Part shown: one piece after another, positions 23,601 to 36,600 of the stretch
How the letters are laid out: each line of letters starts with the position of its first letter
Numbering within the stretch: position 1 is the stretch's first letter
Origin: Sinotaia quadrata
Taxonomy: Eukaryota > Mollusca > Gastropoda > Architaenioglossa > Viviparidae
Direction of reading: 5' to 3'
DNA length: 64,000 nt
Assembly (NCBI GenBank): GCA_028829895.1
Contig: CM054177.1
Location: forward strand, 53,689,164-53,753,163
The notes under the pieces: model-generated
What the model was told of the DNA's origin: nothing
The model's database searches: none
The model's input: only the letters and a program-made list of their open reading frames with translations
Program-made: the position numbers and the translations under genes

Positions 23601-25040
23601 TTCAGATTCCAGTTCCATTTTAATGTTAAGAAATGTACATACATCTCATGAACTTGTCTGAATTTAGACAACTCAAGTGCTTAGTAACATAGGGGATGTT
23701 CATTGTTAGGAAATATGCATACATCCACATTAGACTTGTTTGAATGTAGGCAATTCAAGTGCTGAGTAGAAGACGTTCATTGGCAATGAGCACCTCTAAG
23801 TATATAAATAATTTTGATGCAACAAATATTTTTTAATATGAATAAAAGATTCTCTAATTTGGTGGAACAAATATATTTTGATTATAATACAAAGAAACAT
23901 ATTCTGGCAAAAGACAAATATTCTAATTTTCTTTAGCAAATTAATCAGACCAAGTTTTAAGCATATTTCTATAATTATTCAATGATAGAGTCCTTTATTT
24001 TTACAAGGAACATCACTGATATGGTACATAGTTTGCCATTTAATATGATTTACAAAAACTCACTAGAGAGGTAACTGGTTCTCTTACACAACCTACAGGG
24101 TACCTGATTTTTTATTTATTTATTTTTTTTTTTTTTTTTTTGGGGGGGGGAGGGAGCAAGACCTAGAGTTAAGTAAACCACAGGCTATATCTTCATAAAA
24201 AATATCTATACAACATGAAGTATTAAAATGTGTACATATACAATTCAAAACCTACTATACCCATGACAAAGACAAAGCCTATCTATTTACTAATAAATGG
24301 CTCAACTATTTAACCAGTGCATATCAGAAAAATATGCAATTCTTCAAATATGAGCAAAGAACCTAGTCATTAAAATACATACTAGCACAATTATGAAAGA
24401 TTGCTACAAGAGAACTATTCTGTAAACTTTAATGGAAAAGAAGCAGATTCATTTATATCAATAAAAGGGTTATTTAGATACAAGATGAGAAATTAAAAAT
24501 GTGACAATTACAAAAAAAGAAAAAGAAATTAAGCATTATACTCTAGTGAGTTACTGATCAAACAATTTTTTACCCTTTGCAAATATATCTCCTTCTCCAC
24601 ACTACCAATGCAGTGTTAATGAATACTATCTGAGATATTTTTGTAATTATTTACATCACAGGTGTACTTCATTTCACTATGCACTAAGTAAATTCTAAAC
24701 AATAACAAAATAATTCTCTCTAATTGAAACAGCTTTCTGTAATAATATTAACATTAAGGTATAAGATCTTACAAACAATACATCAGAAATAAAATGAGGG
24801 ACAACACAAGGCAATTCCCAGATTTAGTCACTGTATCAGAAGAACTAAACTTATCTCAAACTAAGTAAGCACTCATAATTATGAAGCATCCATTCTATCA
24901 AGTCTGATCGACTTGATTAGTTGACTCTTTTAGTGTTAGTTCATTATATTTCATTTCTAGTTCTGCAATTTTTGCTAAGAAGTGGGTAAAATTGTACACT
25001 GCAAGCACTGGTAAATGCACTGTTTGCTGCACTATAAATC
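20660..25040. other. Intergenic sequence downstream of the PDZ gene
   Basis: No well-supported gene is present. Visible items are a perfect 8-bp inverted repeat CTCTGATT/AATCAGAG around a CCAAT core at about 20917; (AT)n at 22222-22240 and 22677-22690; a two-copy repeat of about 75 bp at 23625-23775; and a T-run followed by a G-run at 24117-24150. Part of the right end is probably 3' untranslated sequence of the PDZ gene, because AATAAA-type signals on the minus strand (plus-strand TTTATT) are frequent, for example near 25070. Confidence 0.5.
22211..22555 (-). CDS. Unrecognised open frame, 114 codons (doubtful)
   Basis: A minus-strand open frame starts with ATG (METNGTVILSCKF) and stays open through ordinary-composition sequence (AAKYYRR, KVDRQVFEQIEERYLIIV) until an (AT)n run at its end. 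It is longer than most chance frames here and is not made of tandem repeats. No family, signal peptide or splice context is recognised. It could be a chance frame or a decayed mobile-element fragment. Confidence 0.15.
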   Translation of the reverse strand: METNGTVILSCKFSLFNTENLNEHMLQPKDYQILTIASSAFAAKYYRRLSITYTAFGARLSYIKTRLIFKVDRQVFEQIEERYLIIVKQNVNKWFVLKFPKDQLYIYIYIYLVF

Positions 25041-25044
25041 AACT

Positions 25045-25345
25045 TGTTAATGAAAAGTACTTAGTTTTTTTATTACATGAAATTGCTTTGAAACTTGTTA
25101 GGTAGTAAATTAACAGTATTTAGTTTTATGACAGGAAATTTCTCTGAAACTGGTTATCTTGTACATCAAAAGTTTTTTTTGTTTTATGACATAAATTCTT
25201 CTGCACATTGCTAATTAGTACATCAATTGTGTTTAACTTTATGACATGAAATTCTTTTGAAACTTGTTATCTAGTAAATCTTAATGTATTTAGTTTGATG
25301 ACATGAAATTCCTCTGAAACTTGTTTCAAAAAGGTTTTGTTGACA
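25045..25345. repeat. Minisatellite, about 60-bp unit, directly after the PDZ stop codon
   Basis: About five diverged units contain TATTTAGTTTTATGACATGA and AATTCCTCTGAAACTTGTTA. The array ends within 10 bp of the stop codon at 25350-25352. In transcript orientation it forms the first part of the 3' untranslated region. Confidence 0.85.
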
Positions 25346-25349
25346 TCCT

Positions 25350-25513
25350 TTAGCTGTCTGTTGTGCGCCGAATCTTAAGGTGGACTTCACCATCTTCAAC
25401 AAACTTAAGATGATTCCAGGCTTCATAGTGACGAAGATTAGTGAAATCCACCCCGTTTACTGACAAAATTTCATCTTTTACTTGCAACTGACCACATTTA
25501 TCTGCTGGACCAC
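25350..25513 (-). CDS. PDZ scaffold (pro-IL-16/PDZD2-like), terminal exon
   Basis: The last coding exon holds the second half of the C-terminal PDZ domain, from GPADKCGQLQVKDEILSVNG through LRHYEAWNHLKF to LKIRRTTDS and TAA. The acceptor TGTGCAG precedes 25513. The exon completes a split Gly codon with the previous exon (IFIKRIFKG/GPADKCG). The EAWN..K...GEV.L.IRR pattern matches the last PDZ of vertebrate IL-16 and PDZD2 rather than a generic PDZ. The protein ends about 10 residues after the domain, as in that family. A minisatellite begins immediately downstream. Confidence 0.92.
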
Positions 25514-25839
25514 CTGCACACATTTAAATTATCTTGATGAAAGTATGAAATTTAAATAGTATTGAAATGTGATATTTGTTGGTCTTGGAATATGAACAGA
25601 CAGGAAACAAAGATAGCTAATGCTAGTATATTATTCAACCCCATTTAATTTTGATATAAGTTTTGGTAGATTTAAACTAACAGTAAGTTTTTGATTCTAA
25701 TATTGTTAATTCCTACTTGAGTTCTGTAAGACCAATTGATCTGAATTACTAGTACACTAGGCTTTACTTGTAATACTATATTAGTATATTTAATAAAATG
25801 TTGTTTTTTTTCTTTTTGCACAAGTATCTTGCAGATTTT

Positions 25840-26090
25840 ATTCAGGAACAATAACTATGACCAAGTATTTTATTTGAGAGCTAGTAATTATTTATGGCAA
25901 TTTTAACTACACTGAGTAATTTATTCGAAAGTTAGTCATTATTTATGGCAATACCATTTACTAATTTATTTGAAAGCTAATCATTAATGCAATATTAACT
26001 AAAACCAAGTAATTTATTTGAGAGCTAGTCATTATTTATGGCAGTATCAACCACATACAAAGTATTTTATTTGAGAGATAATCTTTATGA
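25840..26090. repeat. Degenerate intronic tandem repeat, about 50-bp unit
   Basis: About five units share AGTAATTTATTTGAGAGCTA and GTCATTATTTATGGCAATA. Confidence 0.75.
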
Positions 26091-26599
26091 CAATATCTGA
26101 ACCAGATTGGTAGAAAAAATGAAACTTGGCAACAGAAACAAAACATAATATGATTAAAGTCTAATAATAATACAAAAGCCAACACTAAGACAAATGAAAA
26201 CATGAAAAGAATTATGATACAAATTAAACACAACATGTAAACAGTCTGATCTATGGTCAAGGTTAACACCATAAGAAAAACAAGAAACAGAAGTCTGTTT
26301 GGCCAAAGTTAACATCATGAAATATGTATGGCAAAAGTCCAATGCTAGATTATGAAAGAAATATACGATAACTGAAAACAAATTTTTAAATGGTGTTTAA
26401 AGAATGTGACATTTGTTATTATATGAAAAATGCATATAAATGCAAAAATCTGATACTACTTTTAAAAAATGAGAAAGAAAATAAGCGTAAAACAAATAAA
26501 TAAATAAATATCAAAGTATAAGTTAGAAGTCTGACTGCAACAAAATGGAAAAGAAAGTGTGACTTGGAATTTGACAAAGAAAAAGGACATGAAAGATTG

Positions 26600-26681
26600 A
26601 CACCACAAGAAAAATAAATGTCAATAGCAACTTCAAACACTACATCAATGATATATATATATATATATAATAACCAAGAAG

Positions 26682-26721
<40 letters not shown>

Positions 26722-26850
26722 TAGTTTTCACTTACAAGAAAAATAAATATAAATGTAAATAGCAACTTCAAACATTACATCAATGAGTATATATATATAA
26801 TAACCAAGAAGAAGGTGTATATATATGATTAGTTATCACTTACTCTCTAA
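26600..26850. repeat. Duplicated block with (AT)n tracts
   Basis: Two copies of AATAGCAACTTCAAACA, TACATCAATGA, (AT)n, AATAACCAAGAAGAAGGT, (AT)n, GATTAGTT are about 150 bp apart. The left copy has longer AT tracts. Confidence 0.85.
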
Positions 26851-27154
26851 AACAAATTTATGGTCTCTTGTAAATTTCTAAATTGTTTTATCAAATTCAC
26901 TTTATCCCATTAGTTTCCTAAAGCAAAAATTTTACAAAGGTTATGATTTTGTTCTTGTGGGCAATCCATGAAAAGTATAAAGAAAAGAAAAGCATAACCT
27001 AATGAAAATCTTAATATGGAAAAAAAAGTTGTTAAGTGGTTATGCTTTTAAAAAAATTGCTAAACATTATTTGCTTGATTTTCAAATTTCCAGGCATGAA
27101 TCTGATTATCAAAGGTACATGAATATCATGACTATATAACAAGCATTTACTGAC

Positions 27155-27385
27155 CTTTGAAGATGCGTTTGATAAAAATAGGCTGGTCACCAAGAGGAGA
27201 TCCCTTGCCTCCCTCTAAACAGAAGCCAACTCCTGTAGCACCTTTGATCATGGTGACATCGAAGATTCCGGAGAGATGTTGTTTGGGTGGAGTGGTTGGT
27301 AGGTGAATTGCAGCACCATCTGGGGCAGATCCGGAGATTGAGCTAAATGATGGCTGTAACGAGCTGGCCTCAATGATGGGCTCTT
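27155..27385 (-). CDS. PDZ scaffold, penultimate exon (first half of C-terminal PDZ)
   Basis: Acceptor CCCTTACAG precedes 27385 and donor AAAG/GTCAGT follows 27155. The exon is 2 + 228 + 1 bases and both phases match its neighbours. It encodes a Ser/Pro-rich linker (EPIIEASSLQPSF to TTPPKQHLSG). The PDZ start follows: FDVTMIKGATGVGFCLEGG then KGSPLGDQPIFIKRIFK. GVGF is the carboxylate-binding loop, so this PDZ should bind C-terminal peptides. LEGGKGS..GD.P..I.RIFKG is characteristic of the last PDZ of pro-IL-16 and PDZD2. Confidence 0.92.
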
Positions 27386-28507
27386 CTGTAAGGGTACAAA
27401 TGACATTGTGACTTTATTATTAAGATAAATCATCACTAAAATATAAATTAAGATTAACAGAGAAAAGAAAAGATAAATTGTGTCTAGTATAATTTTGTTC
27501 TTACATATGAGGCTAATGTTTTATTTTTAAAAAAAAACTTTCTCTGGATTGAGTTCAGAACTTTTATTGTGCACGCTGTGATGTGAACACATTTTATAAG
27601 AGTTTAAGAAATCAGCATCAATTTTTGCACAATTTCTTACATTTTATAATTTATTTCTAATGGTTATTTTCTGGTAAAGAGCTTTATTAGTGCATCTTAA
27701 AAGCTACATTTAACATTATTTATAAATAATTGCTAACAGCATTTGAGACCTGAGCAAAGTGAATTTAATACCTGAATTTCATTTTGAACTGTTTGCGAGT
27801 GTGCATTTAAATACAAATACAACTATTAAAATTACAAATAACTTCATGTAAATAACAAGTGTCAGCTATATGCATTTATATAAAATGATTTAATAGTACA
27901 TAACAAATTGCAATAGATATTTTTAACAACTTGTTTTGAATAGAAATGTTTTATTAATATTATATATACAAGTAATGAGTATAAAATTATAATCTTAAAG
28001 TGCTATAATTTGTGTATTATAAAGAAATTGATTTTATGATGTGAGCTATCATCTTTCTATATATGATAAAGTACTAGGGTTATATAATCTTTTTTTCAGC
28101 AATTTATATTTAATCATCAAAAATAGTTCAAATGCACATAACATTTAGATGAAATATATCAGTATTTAAATCAATGTTTTTCTCTTCAAGGGCTGAAAAA
28201 TTGAAACAGACAAACTTTATAGTCCTTTATAGCCTCATGTAAACAGAAATATACAAATGTTATTTTGCAATCTGTATTCTGGGGATAATTTTTTTTAAAG
28301 TAAGAAATTATACTATCAACAGTATTTTTGCATTATTTTATTTGCAACCTTCTTTCAGCCAAAGTCGCAATTACTTGCATGTGTTCATTAAAGCTTTCAA
28401 GATATCATTACTACAACTCTATTCTATCTGATTCATTACAAATATTGCAAAAGTTTTAGAAAATTCAAAACACTTCTGCTACCCTAACACTACTCTGTAT
28501 CTCCACT

Positions 28508-28800
28508 ACATACTTTTTTTCATGTACGGTCTCCTCACTCTACAATGTTTAACTGATTGATTTCAACCAAAATTACTTGTCAGACTTCATCTATGTATAC
28601 ACTCTATTGTTCACAACATCACTCTTTACCTGACAACTCTTAATTTTATTGTACCTACTTTTTTTTCATGTATGGTCTCCTCACTCTACAATGTTTAACT
28701 GATTGATTTCAACCAAAATTACTTGTCAGACTTCATCTAAGTATACACTCTATTGTTCACAACAGCACTCTTTATCTGACACTCTTATCTTTAGTGTACC
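28508..28800. repeat. Tandem duplication, 146-bp unit
   Basis: Two copies share CATGTAnGGTCTCCTCACTC, TACAATGTTTAACTGATTGA, CCAAAATTACTTGTCAGAC and GTATACACTCTATTGTTCAC, with few differences. Confidence 0.9.
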
Positions 28801-29164
28801 TACCAATCGTGAAAGACAAAACACTCAATCAGTTACTTGGAAATATAAACTACCTTTACAACTCAAACACAGAAGCACCATATCTTTTTCTATAAAAGCT
28901 CTTAAAACAAATCTTTATGCATCAACAATACCAGTCTTGACTTTCATGATCATATGTAAATTTTTATTTATTTCAAAGCTGATCCCTAAAAATCCTTAAA
29001 GTGTTACATCCTCAAAAATGACCTATTGTGTTGCATTTTTATTTTTTGTATTATAACTTACTGTTGGTATTTATTGCCATGTGCTTCTGTGAGTAAGTGA
29101 GTGTGTATGTACATGTGTTTGTGTGAGTGTGAGAGATATATGCTGTGAATTCAGCTTATAAATG

Positions 29165-29172
29165 TGTGTATG

Positions 29173-29211
<39 letters not shown>

Positions 29212-29215
29212 ATGA
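29165..29215. repeat. (TG)n microsatellite
   Basis: An almost pure TG run at about 29175-29211 in the 5.0-kb intron, with shorter TG-rich flanks from 29085. Confidence 0.95.
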
Positions 29216-30109
29216 GCAATACAAGTGATCTCACAGTCACTCAGAAGAGACTTTAGCACTAAAATAAGCACAGGTTGTGATGAGAGCCACACTCCATTTG
29301 TCTTAGTGTATCCTTCTAGATACAGTCATAGTTTTTGCAGAAGACATCACCCCTGATAAAATTACTGATCAAGAATGAGAAATGGACAGACAAGTTTAGA
29401 TGACATCTTCCCTGACAGAATTACCAACCGAAGACTGGCAATTGGCAGCCTGGTTCAGATGAGCAGGATGGCAGTTAGTCTAGTAGCACTGGTTTGGAAT
29501 GGTAGTTTGTAGCCTTCAACCAGAACTGGACTAGATTCAGAGGTAGATACCCACACGTATATAGACAACAGTACACAACTACTCAAAGATAGATACCCAC
29601 AGGTATACAGACAACAGTACACAACTGATTTAGGTTGAACTTCTGTGTATTGTTATACAAGAAAAGCTATTAAACATGCTAATAGAGTCTCACTTTAAGT
29701 GGTTCCTCTTTCTTTTCCTCTATATACTTTTTATTCAATTTGCCAGTCTGCAGAGTTATATAACATCACCCCCATAATGACAGGTTGTAGCTTACACACT
29801 TTTAAGAATGATAGTGATTGATATACATGTATATCTATACAGTCTAATAAGTACATAAATAATGTAAGCTAAGACAAAGCTATACACAGTATATTATAAA
29901 ATTACCTATCACTACATAACACATACATCAAATAACGTTGGCTAAAACAGTATATAAAATTATCTAGCACAATTTAACACTTATATTGAATAATGTTAGC
30001 TAAGACATCTCTACACACTACAGTATTTTTATTTACAAAGCCTTAATACAAATGGCTTATTATTTATTGTCAACAAATAGATAGTTATTTTTAATTAAAA
30101 TTATAGAAA

Positions 30110-30640
30110 CAATAGATATGACTATTAATGTACTGCAAATAGATTATTTTGAATAAAAGATTTCACATGACTATATTAATGTACTGCAAATAGATTATTT
30201 TGAATAAAAGATTTCACATGACTATATTAATGTACTGCATATAGATCAATTAGAATAATAGATATGACATGACTATATTAATGTACTGCAAACAGATCAA
30301 TTTGAATAAATTCTTTTTACATAACTATATTCCTGTACTACAAATAGATCAATCTGAATTTAACATATATGACATGACTACATTAATATACTGCATATTG
30401 ATAATTTTGAATAAGAGATATGACATAACTATATTAATATACTGCAAATAGATCAATTTGAATACATATATAACATTACTAAATTAATACACTGCAAATA
30501 GATCCATTTGAATAACAGATAATGAGATATGATATGACTATATTAATGTACTGCAAAAGAATCATTTTGAATAACAGATATGACAAAATTACATGTATAT
30601 TAATACACTGCAAATAGATCTTTTTGAATAATAACATTTG
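30110..30640. repeat. Degenerate intronic minisatellite, about 49-bp unit
   Basis: About ten units share ATATGACATGACTATATTAA, TGTACTGCAAATAGATCA and TTTGAATAA. Confidence 0.85.
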
Positions 30641-31429
30641 CATGCATTTAGTACATGTAGGTAAAAAATAACATGCAAAATGTTATTATATTTACAAAAT
30701 ATCTCACAAATATAATTTTTAAATTGTTACCAAGAAAAAATTTCGATCAAATGTGTGCGAAAGGTGAAAATATTTAACAAAAAATCAATTTACAGATGGA
30801 AATGACTGAGATGTAGACATGGTCGATTTCAATATATATATATATTTTTTCCACTCATATGTTCCTTATTAATGGATTTGTGAACATTTTACAATAATTT
30901 ATGTTTATGTAGTTTTGCAAAGCATTTAGATTTTAAAATGTTATTATTTATTAATTATTAAAGAGAGTAAACACTCTTATATGTTACCTTTCTTTTTATT
31001 ATTATTCGAACTGATCACTTTTACATTAGATAATAACAGATTAGTGATTATTTATATGATTCTATATATTTAAATCTGTGATAGCCAAACATGAATTAGA
31101 CAAAACATTAGTTAAGTAAAAAGTAATTTACTGTGAATGCATTATTTAAAATCTTCATATTAATCCGATAATTTTCTTGTAGGTGTGTTATCCTTCTGGC
31201 AATGACTGAAGCATGTTATTGATTTATATGCATTTACATTTATCTTAGCCCTGTAGCTTTAAGTAATACATTGGGATATGGCCACCATGACTACAATTGC
31301 CTTTTTTACTCATTAAAATGAGAAATCAATTAGAAAGAATAATTTTAATTTAGTAAATCATAAATGAAAAACTCAAAGTACCACAGGGTTTACATTCAGA
31401 ATTTGGAAGTTCCTTCTAAAATGCAGTAA

Positions 31430-31960
31430 AGGCTGTCTGCCTATTGTCTACAAACATAGCTACATAGCTGTATTGATGGTCTGTGTATTGTCTACACATT
31501 TACATAACTGTAATGATGGTCTATCTATTATTTACACATATAGTTACATTGCTGCAATGATGGTGTGTCTGTCTATTGTCTACACACAGTTATACAGCTG
31601 CAATGATTTTCTATCTACTGTTTAAAACTACTCTTACACTGCTGTAAAGATTGTCTGTCTGTCTGCAACCACACTTTAAAAAACTGTAATGATGGTCTGT
31701 CTACAACCACACTTATACAGCTGTAATGGTGAAATGTCTGTCTACTGTCTACAACCACATGTACACAGCTATAATAATGATCTGCCTACTTTCTACAACC
31801 ACATTTATAGAGCAGTAATAATGATCTGTCTGCCTACTGTTTACAACCACACTTACAGCTGTAATGATAGTCTGTCTGTCTACAAGCACACTTACACAGC
31901 TCTAATGATGATCTATCTGTTTACAACCACACTTATATAGCTGTAATGATGGTCTGTCTA
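31430..31960. repeat. Degenerate intronic minisatellite, about 48-bp unit
   Basis: About eleven units share CAGCTGTAATGATGGTCTGT, CTACTGTCTACAACCAC and ACTTACA. Unit lengths vary. Confidence 0.85.
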
Positions 31961-32401
31961 ATATTACTCTGCAATGTGCATCATTTGACTCATTGCCTCA
32001 ATCACTATAACGTTTCAATTTAAAAAGTGAAATTTTCTGTAAATGATTTAAAATTCTGAGTAAATATTAGAATAACAATTTTAAAAACTTGAAATAGTTC
32101 TATAAGATAATATAGTGGGACAATAAAAAAAACAACCTTCTATAATCACAATTATATCATTTCATAAAATGATATAATTCATAAAATAATTAGGTCACAT
32201 TTGGTTAAGTGATAAGAAACACTTGATGGGTTACAGTAGGATCTCTTGACCCCACCCCAAGTATAATGTGTTTTTGCATGCTTAAAATTGAATTAACTAC
32301 AACTGCTTTTTAGTACTTTGGCAATATTACAGTAAATTGGGAAATAAAATAATAGCAAGTAGCAAAAATATAATACTTTAGAAATCTTTAAAATTCCCTA
32401 C

Positions 32402-32588
32402 CTTTCTGGGAGGTGCTGAGAGTTCTTGATTTAAGACCTTGGGCAACAAGGACAACACCCTTTTGTTTTGTTGCTTCAAGGGCAGCATATACCTTGGCAG
32501 GGCGACGGTTCTTCATGGAATGATTATCTATAGCCAGCAAGATATCTAATTCTTGTATAGCACAACCTTCAGTGCTTACTTTGGTCAC
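32402..32588 (-). CDS. PDZ scaffold, exon with second half of the atypical PDZ
   Basis: Acceptor TTTCTTTCAG precedes 32588 and donor AGAAAG/GTAGGG follows 32402. The exon is 187 bases, entering in phase 0 and leaving in phase 1, consistent with both neighbours. It encodes VTKVSTEGCAIQELDILLAI, then DNHSMKNRRPAKVYAALEAT and KGVVLVAQG. That is the beta-3/alpha-B/beta-6 pattern of a PDZ domain (LDILLAIDN corresponds to the usual GDxLLxVNG). The first half is at the end of the large upstream exon. Together they form the penultimate PDZ, in the same position as in the IL-16/PDZD2 C-terminal pair. Confidence 0.85.
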
Positions 32589-33688
32589 CTGAAAGAAATT
32601 TCATGCACATTCAGCTATGTAAGGAAAAAACACAAACTTTTCTCAAAATATGCTGTGCCTTCTAAAATAAAACACTTACCAGAATCATTCAAACAATAAC
32701 ACACAAATCAAACTTCCATGATATTTTTTTTCTTTACTATTAAAATTTGGTTAATGTAAACTTCTGCTTAATTTAAAATATTTTGGGGAGACAAAGCATT
32801 TGAATTCTACAAAGTACAATACTCTGAGACTTGATTAATTCAAATGTGAAAACAGTAAATACATTTTTCTTTTGCATTATATTTCCCTACCATAAAGTTT
32901 TTAAAATATTTAAGTTAGGATCTGGATCAAATTTTATATTAGTGATAATTTTCCTTCAAACTAATGACAGCAAATTACAAAATCTACAGAAATCATAGCA
33001 TAAAAATAATTTCTACAATCATATCTTAAATACTTCAAAAACATAAATAAAATGGTGTTACACAATTTTGTTTTCAAAACTTATAGTTTATTAATTTTGG
33101 CAAGTCAAGTAATTATTTTTGTTATGCCATGAATTCCTGGAGGAATTATTTTTACATCTATTGCTTGTTTTATATTTAGTTTATTTACAATTACATTTCT
33201 TATATTTACAAAATACTTATTTGTTTATTTATATCTATATATATTATATTTCTATGATAGGAATTACATGCCTCTGATCTGAAGTATTGGTCTCTGCTTC
33301 AAAATGAAATTTATTCTATTTAAAATTAAAACAGGAATATTTACTGACTTGGAATTTGGACATGAAGTACAGTAAAAATATTTTTTTACTCTTACTTGTC
33401 ATCCCAAGGAAATATAATGAAAAGAGCTAAAGTGAGTACATAAGTTAACTCAAAATGTTTCTAATAATGACTGCATAATGTTTATCTGCAATTAAAATTT
33501 ACTTCATTCTTTTTAACTACTTGCAAACATATTTTATTAAGGAACAATTACATTTCTCTACCTTCTTATAACAGCTCAAGCTATTTATGTTTTCTATGTT
33601 TATTGTTTCATAAAAATCAAGAAAATATTTTTAAAATTATTATTTAGCACAAAAATGTTGATGCTGTTACTGGTCACTTGATGCATAC
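32589..33688 (-). other. PDZ gene intron (1.1 kb)
   Basis: Phase-0 GT-AG intron (CAA/GTATGC to TTTCTTTCAG/GTGACC). AT-rich; no repeat array or exon recognised. Confidence 0.8.
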
Positions 33689-36600
33689 TTGCACTAGGTA
33701 GTCTGCTCGTTGTGTCACCTCTAGTCTCAATGCAGCACTGCCATGATATCTTGCTGGCAGCACTTTCAGTAGTAAAGTCTGTGACAGTTTAGCATCATCT
33801 AACTCTTTGTTTCCCATGGTAATCATAGCTGCCATCTCCTTTGGTGACATATTGGAGATCTGCTGCAAAATAGTTTCATTGACAGAGACTGGTTCCATGC
33901 TGTTTCCATGTAGAAAGATACTATTACTTTGGTCTAATATACACCACTTCCGTGAGCTGATGATCTCTGCTGTATCTAGATGTGAATATTTCTCATTTGC
34001 ACTGTCTTCTTGCTCACTCCTCTCCTTTTCACTGACAGAAAACTTAGTGATTTCAAAATCCTCACAAACTGTATTTTGATCTTTTTGATCAACCATGATA
34101 TCTGTTGTATGTGCAACCATCTCAACAAAGACTTCTGTACTGTTATTATCATCGTTAGCACTGTTTGATTCATAATATCCTTGGGTGCATTGTGTGCTAG
34201 TAGTACTGGATCTGCCAGGGACTGTGATATCCTCCACTTTTGGAAATACTTTAGAGCATTTTGGAGATTTAAAATCCTCAAAATCAGCAATAGAAATATC
34301 TTGAGTACTTGGCTCTTTGACAGATGAAGTCTGAGATGCTGTGATAATTAGATTTGTAATTGGTTTAGGTGAAGAAGACAAAACACTATCCATAACATCT
34401 ATGTTCATATAATTCTTTCTAGCTTTATCTTTAGAATAGTCTTCTGTGGTATTTACATTATCAACACCTGTATTTAAGGCAAATTCTTCGAAATGAACAC
34501 CACTATGTGCAGCAGTAAAAACAGACTGTGTGTGTATAATGGTTGAAGATGCAGTTTCATCATCAGGTGTCATAACTAAACTATATGCAGAAGACTCATA
34601 GTTACTGGCCAAAGACTCATCTTGTGAAAATCTTGTTCCATCTTCTGACATATCTTCATCTTGAACACCAGAGTCTATTGACAGACTGTCTAAAGCTGGT
34701 GGGTTCTGATCACCAGGTGATTTTGGTAGTTCAACATATTTTTTTTCCACCTGTTTATCTGGAAAGGAAATTGCAGCATCATCTGTGTCAAAGTCTCTAG
34801 TTGATTTTAGTGATGCCTCAGCCATATTCTCAGCAGTTTCTGATGTAGATAAATGATCTGGTAACATTTCAACCAAATCTGCAGCATCTACAAGCTTCAA
34901 TGAACTACGCAAAACAATAGGAGGAGGCGGGACCCCAGGAAGAGGAGGAGGTGCTTCATCTGGTAGAGAAGATGAAAGAGGAGAGATCTCTTTCTGGTGT
35001 CCCTGATATTTAGTCATCGCAGGAATATCTATCAGGGCTTTTGATAGTGCTGTATTGACAATGACAAATGCTTTGTTTTCAATTACTTCTGAACATCCAG
35101 CAGTTTTCACACATTCACTCTCTACTCTTCTTGAATCAGTTGCAGGATAAGATTGCATTGCATCTTTTAATATATCAAAGTCTGCTGTATTCTCTGTACT
35201 TTTTTCACTGCTTACAGAGGTTTGAAATTCATACTTCATAGGAATATGGTTTGGGTTTGCAAATGTTAGGTCAGCGCTCTTACTGACTGGCTTACTTGTT
35301 GTAGGAACAGAACTCTGGAACTCAAACATTTCTGAGTTACATTCTAGTAAGATTACAGTTTCTCTGTCTTTTTCATCATTTTCCTTTTCAATTTCTTTTT
35401 CAAATGAACTCAACGGCTTTTTGTTTTCAACCATTTTATTAAAATATTCATCATCTTTCTCATCATCTTTCATTTTTAAAACTATATTTGATTCTCCACT
35501 TTGTAGTGTTTCTATTTTACCTGTCGTTAGAGACACATTTGAATTGGTAGGCATGATGTCTACACACTGATAGTTTGCTGCTTGAAAAGAATCAAAGGTG
35601 TCTTTATCCTTGAAAGTTTCTAATTCTGCATTTGTGATTTCAGCTTCCTCAAACTTCTTTGAATGGTTACTTATCATTTTACCTACTTCCTGCAATTCTC
35701 TTGTAGGGTAAGTAGATGAAATTGGCTGAATTTTGATGGAATCTTCTGTTAGGCTGATGGGTGCAATATTCATACTATCTGCAACTTTGCTTCTAGATTT
35801 AAGAAGATCCAAAGAAACTCTGTTGGATACCTGCAACTCCTCATCAGAATCAACAGTATGTTTCTCTAACAACAAATCATCAAACTTCTTCATTGTGGAT
35901 TCCAGTGTGCCAGAATTAATTTCTTTCTTTGGACTGTGTGTACTTTGTCGCTGTGTACCATGGAGTGATGATGATGTGAAAATCATTTTTGGTGAGTTAG
36001 TGTGAACTAGATTATTCTCTTCCTTTACTTCTGCATGAGGTATGTTTTCATTCATATTTGGAATAGATGTGCATGTACTATGAGTATTGTCACTTGTATA
36101 AAAATCCATACAAACAGGTTCAGGGGATGTTAAAAGGCTTTCCTCTTTAGATCCACGTCTTTCTGAATTTGATCCCAAAGGAGAGGTCTTTGCACCTACA
36201 TGCTTTGGCAGTAAGGCAGAATTGATGCGTGGAGACTTTTCAGCTACCTCAGGTTCATGTTCTTTTGCACTTAAAGATTTTTTTGTTTCAGCTGCTCTGG
36301 AGGCAACTGGGGGGTTCCTAAACTGTTTCAGACTGACAGGTTTAGTCAGTACAGTTGAAGAGCCAGGTAGTGATGATGGCATGCTTTTACGCCGATCCTT
36401 CATTGGCAGAAGAGCACTATTGACTGGCTTAACATTTTCTGAAAGGGAACCAATTCCAAAAGAAGTCTTTCTAGTGGTCATAGATGAATTTTCAAGTTCT
36501 GATTCTGTTTGACTGTTAAATGAATGAATGACTGAGCTGACAGAAGCTGCTGGCTTTGCAGGGCGAGTATGGACTGAAAAGAGTCTGCTCTCTGCAGCCT

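Larger units (their letters stand above)
25514..27154 (-). other. PDZ gene intron (last)
   Basis: A 1.6-kb GT-AG intron, phase 1, placed inside the PDZ domain at a Gly codon. It contains a degenerate tandem repeat at about 25840-26090 (TTATTTGAGAGCTAGTCATT) and a duplicated block with (AT)n at 26640-26850. No exon is seen. Confidence 0.8.
27386..32401 (-). other. PDZ gene intron (5.0 kb)
   Basis: Phase-1 GT-AG intron (donor AAAG/GTAGGG, acceptor CCCTTACAG). It holds a 146-bp duplication (28508-28800), (TG)n at 29175-29211, a two-copy 45-bp repeat at 29545-29630, and two degenerate arrays of about 48 bp at 30110-30640 and 31430-31960. No exon was recognised. Confidence 0.8.

Noticed and set aside
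29071..29292. Minus-strand frame with His-Thr repeats
   Set aside because: It is a translation of the (TG)n microsatellite and its TG-rich flanks inside an intron.
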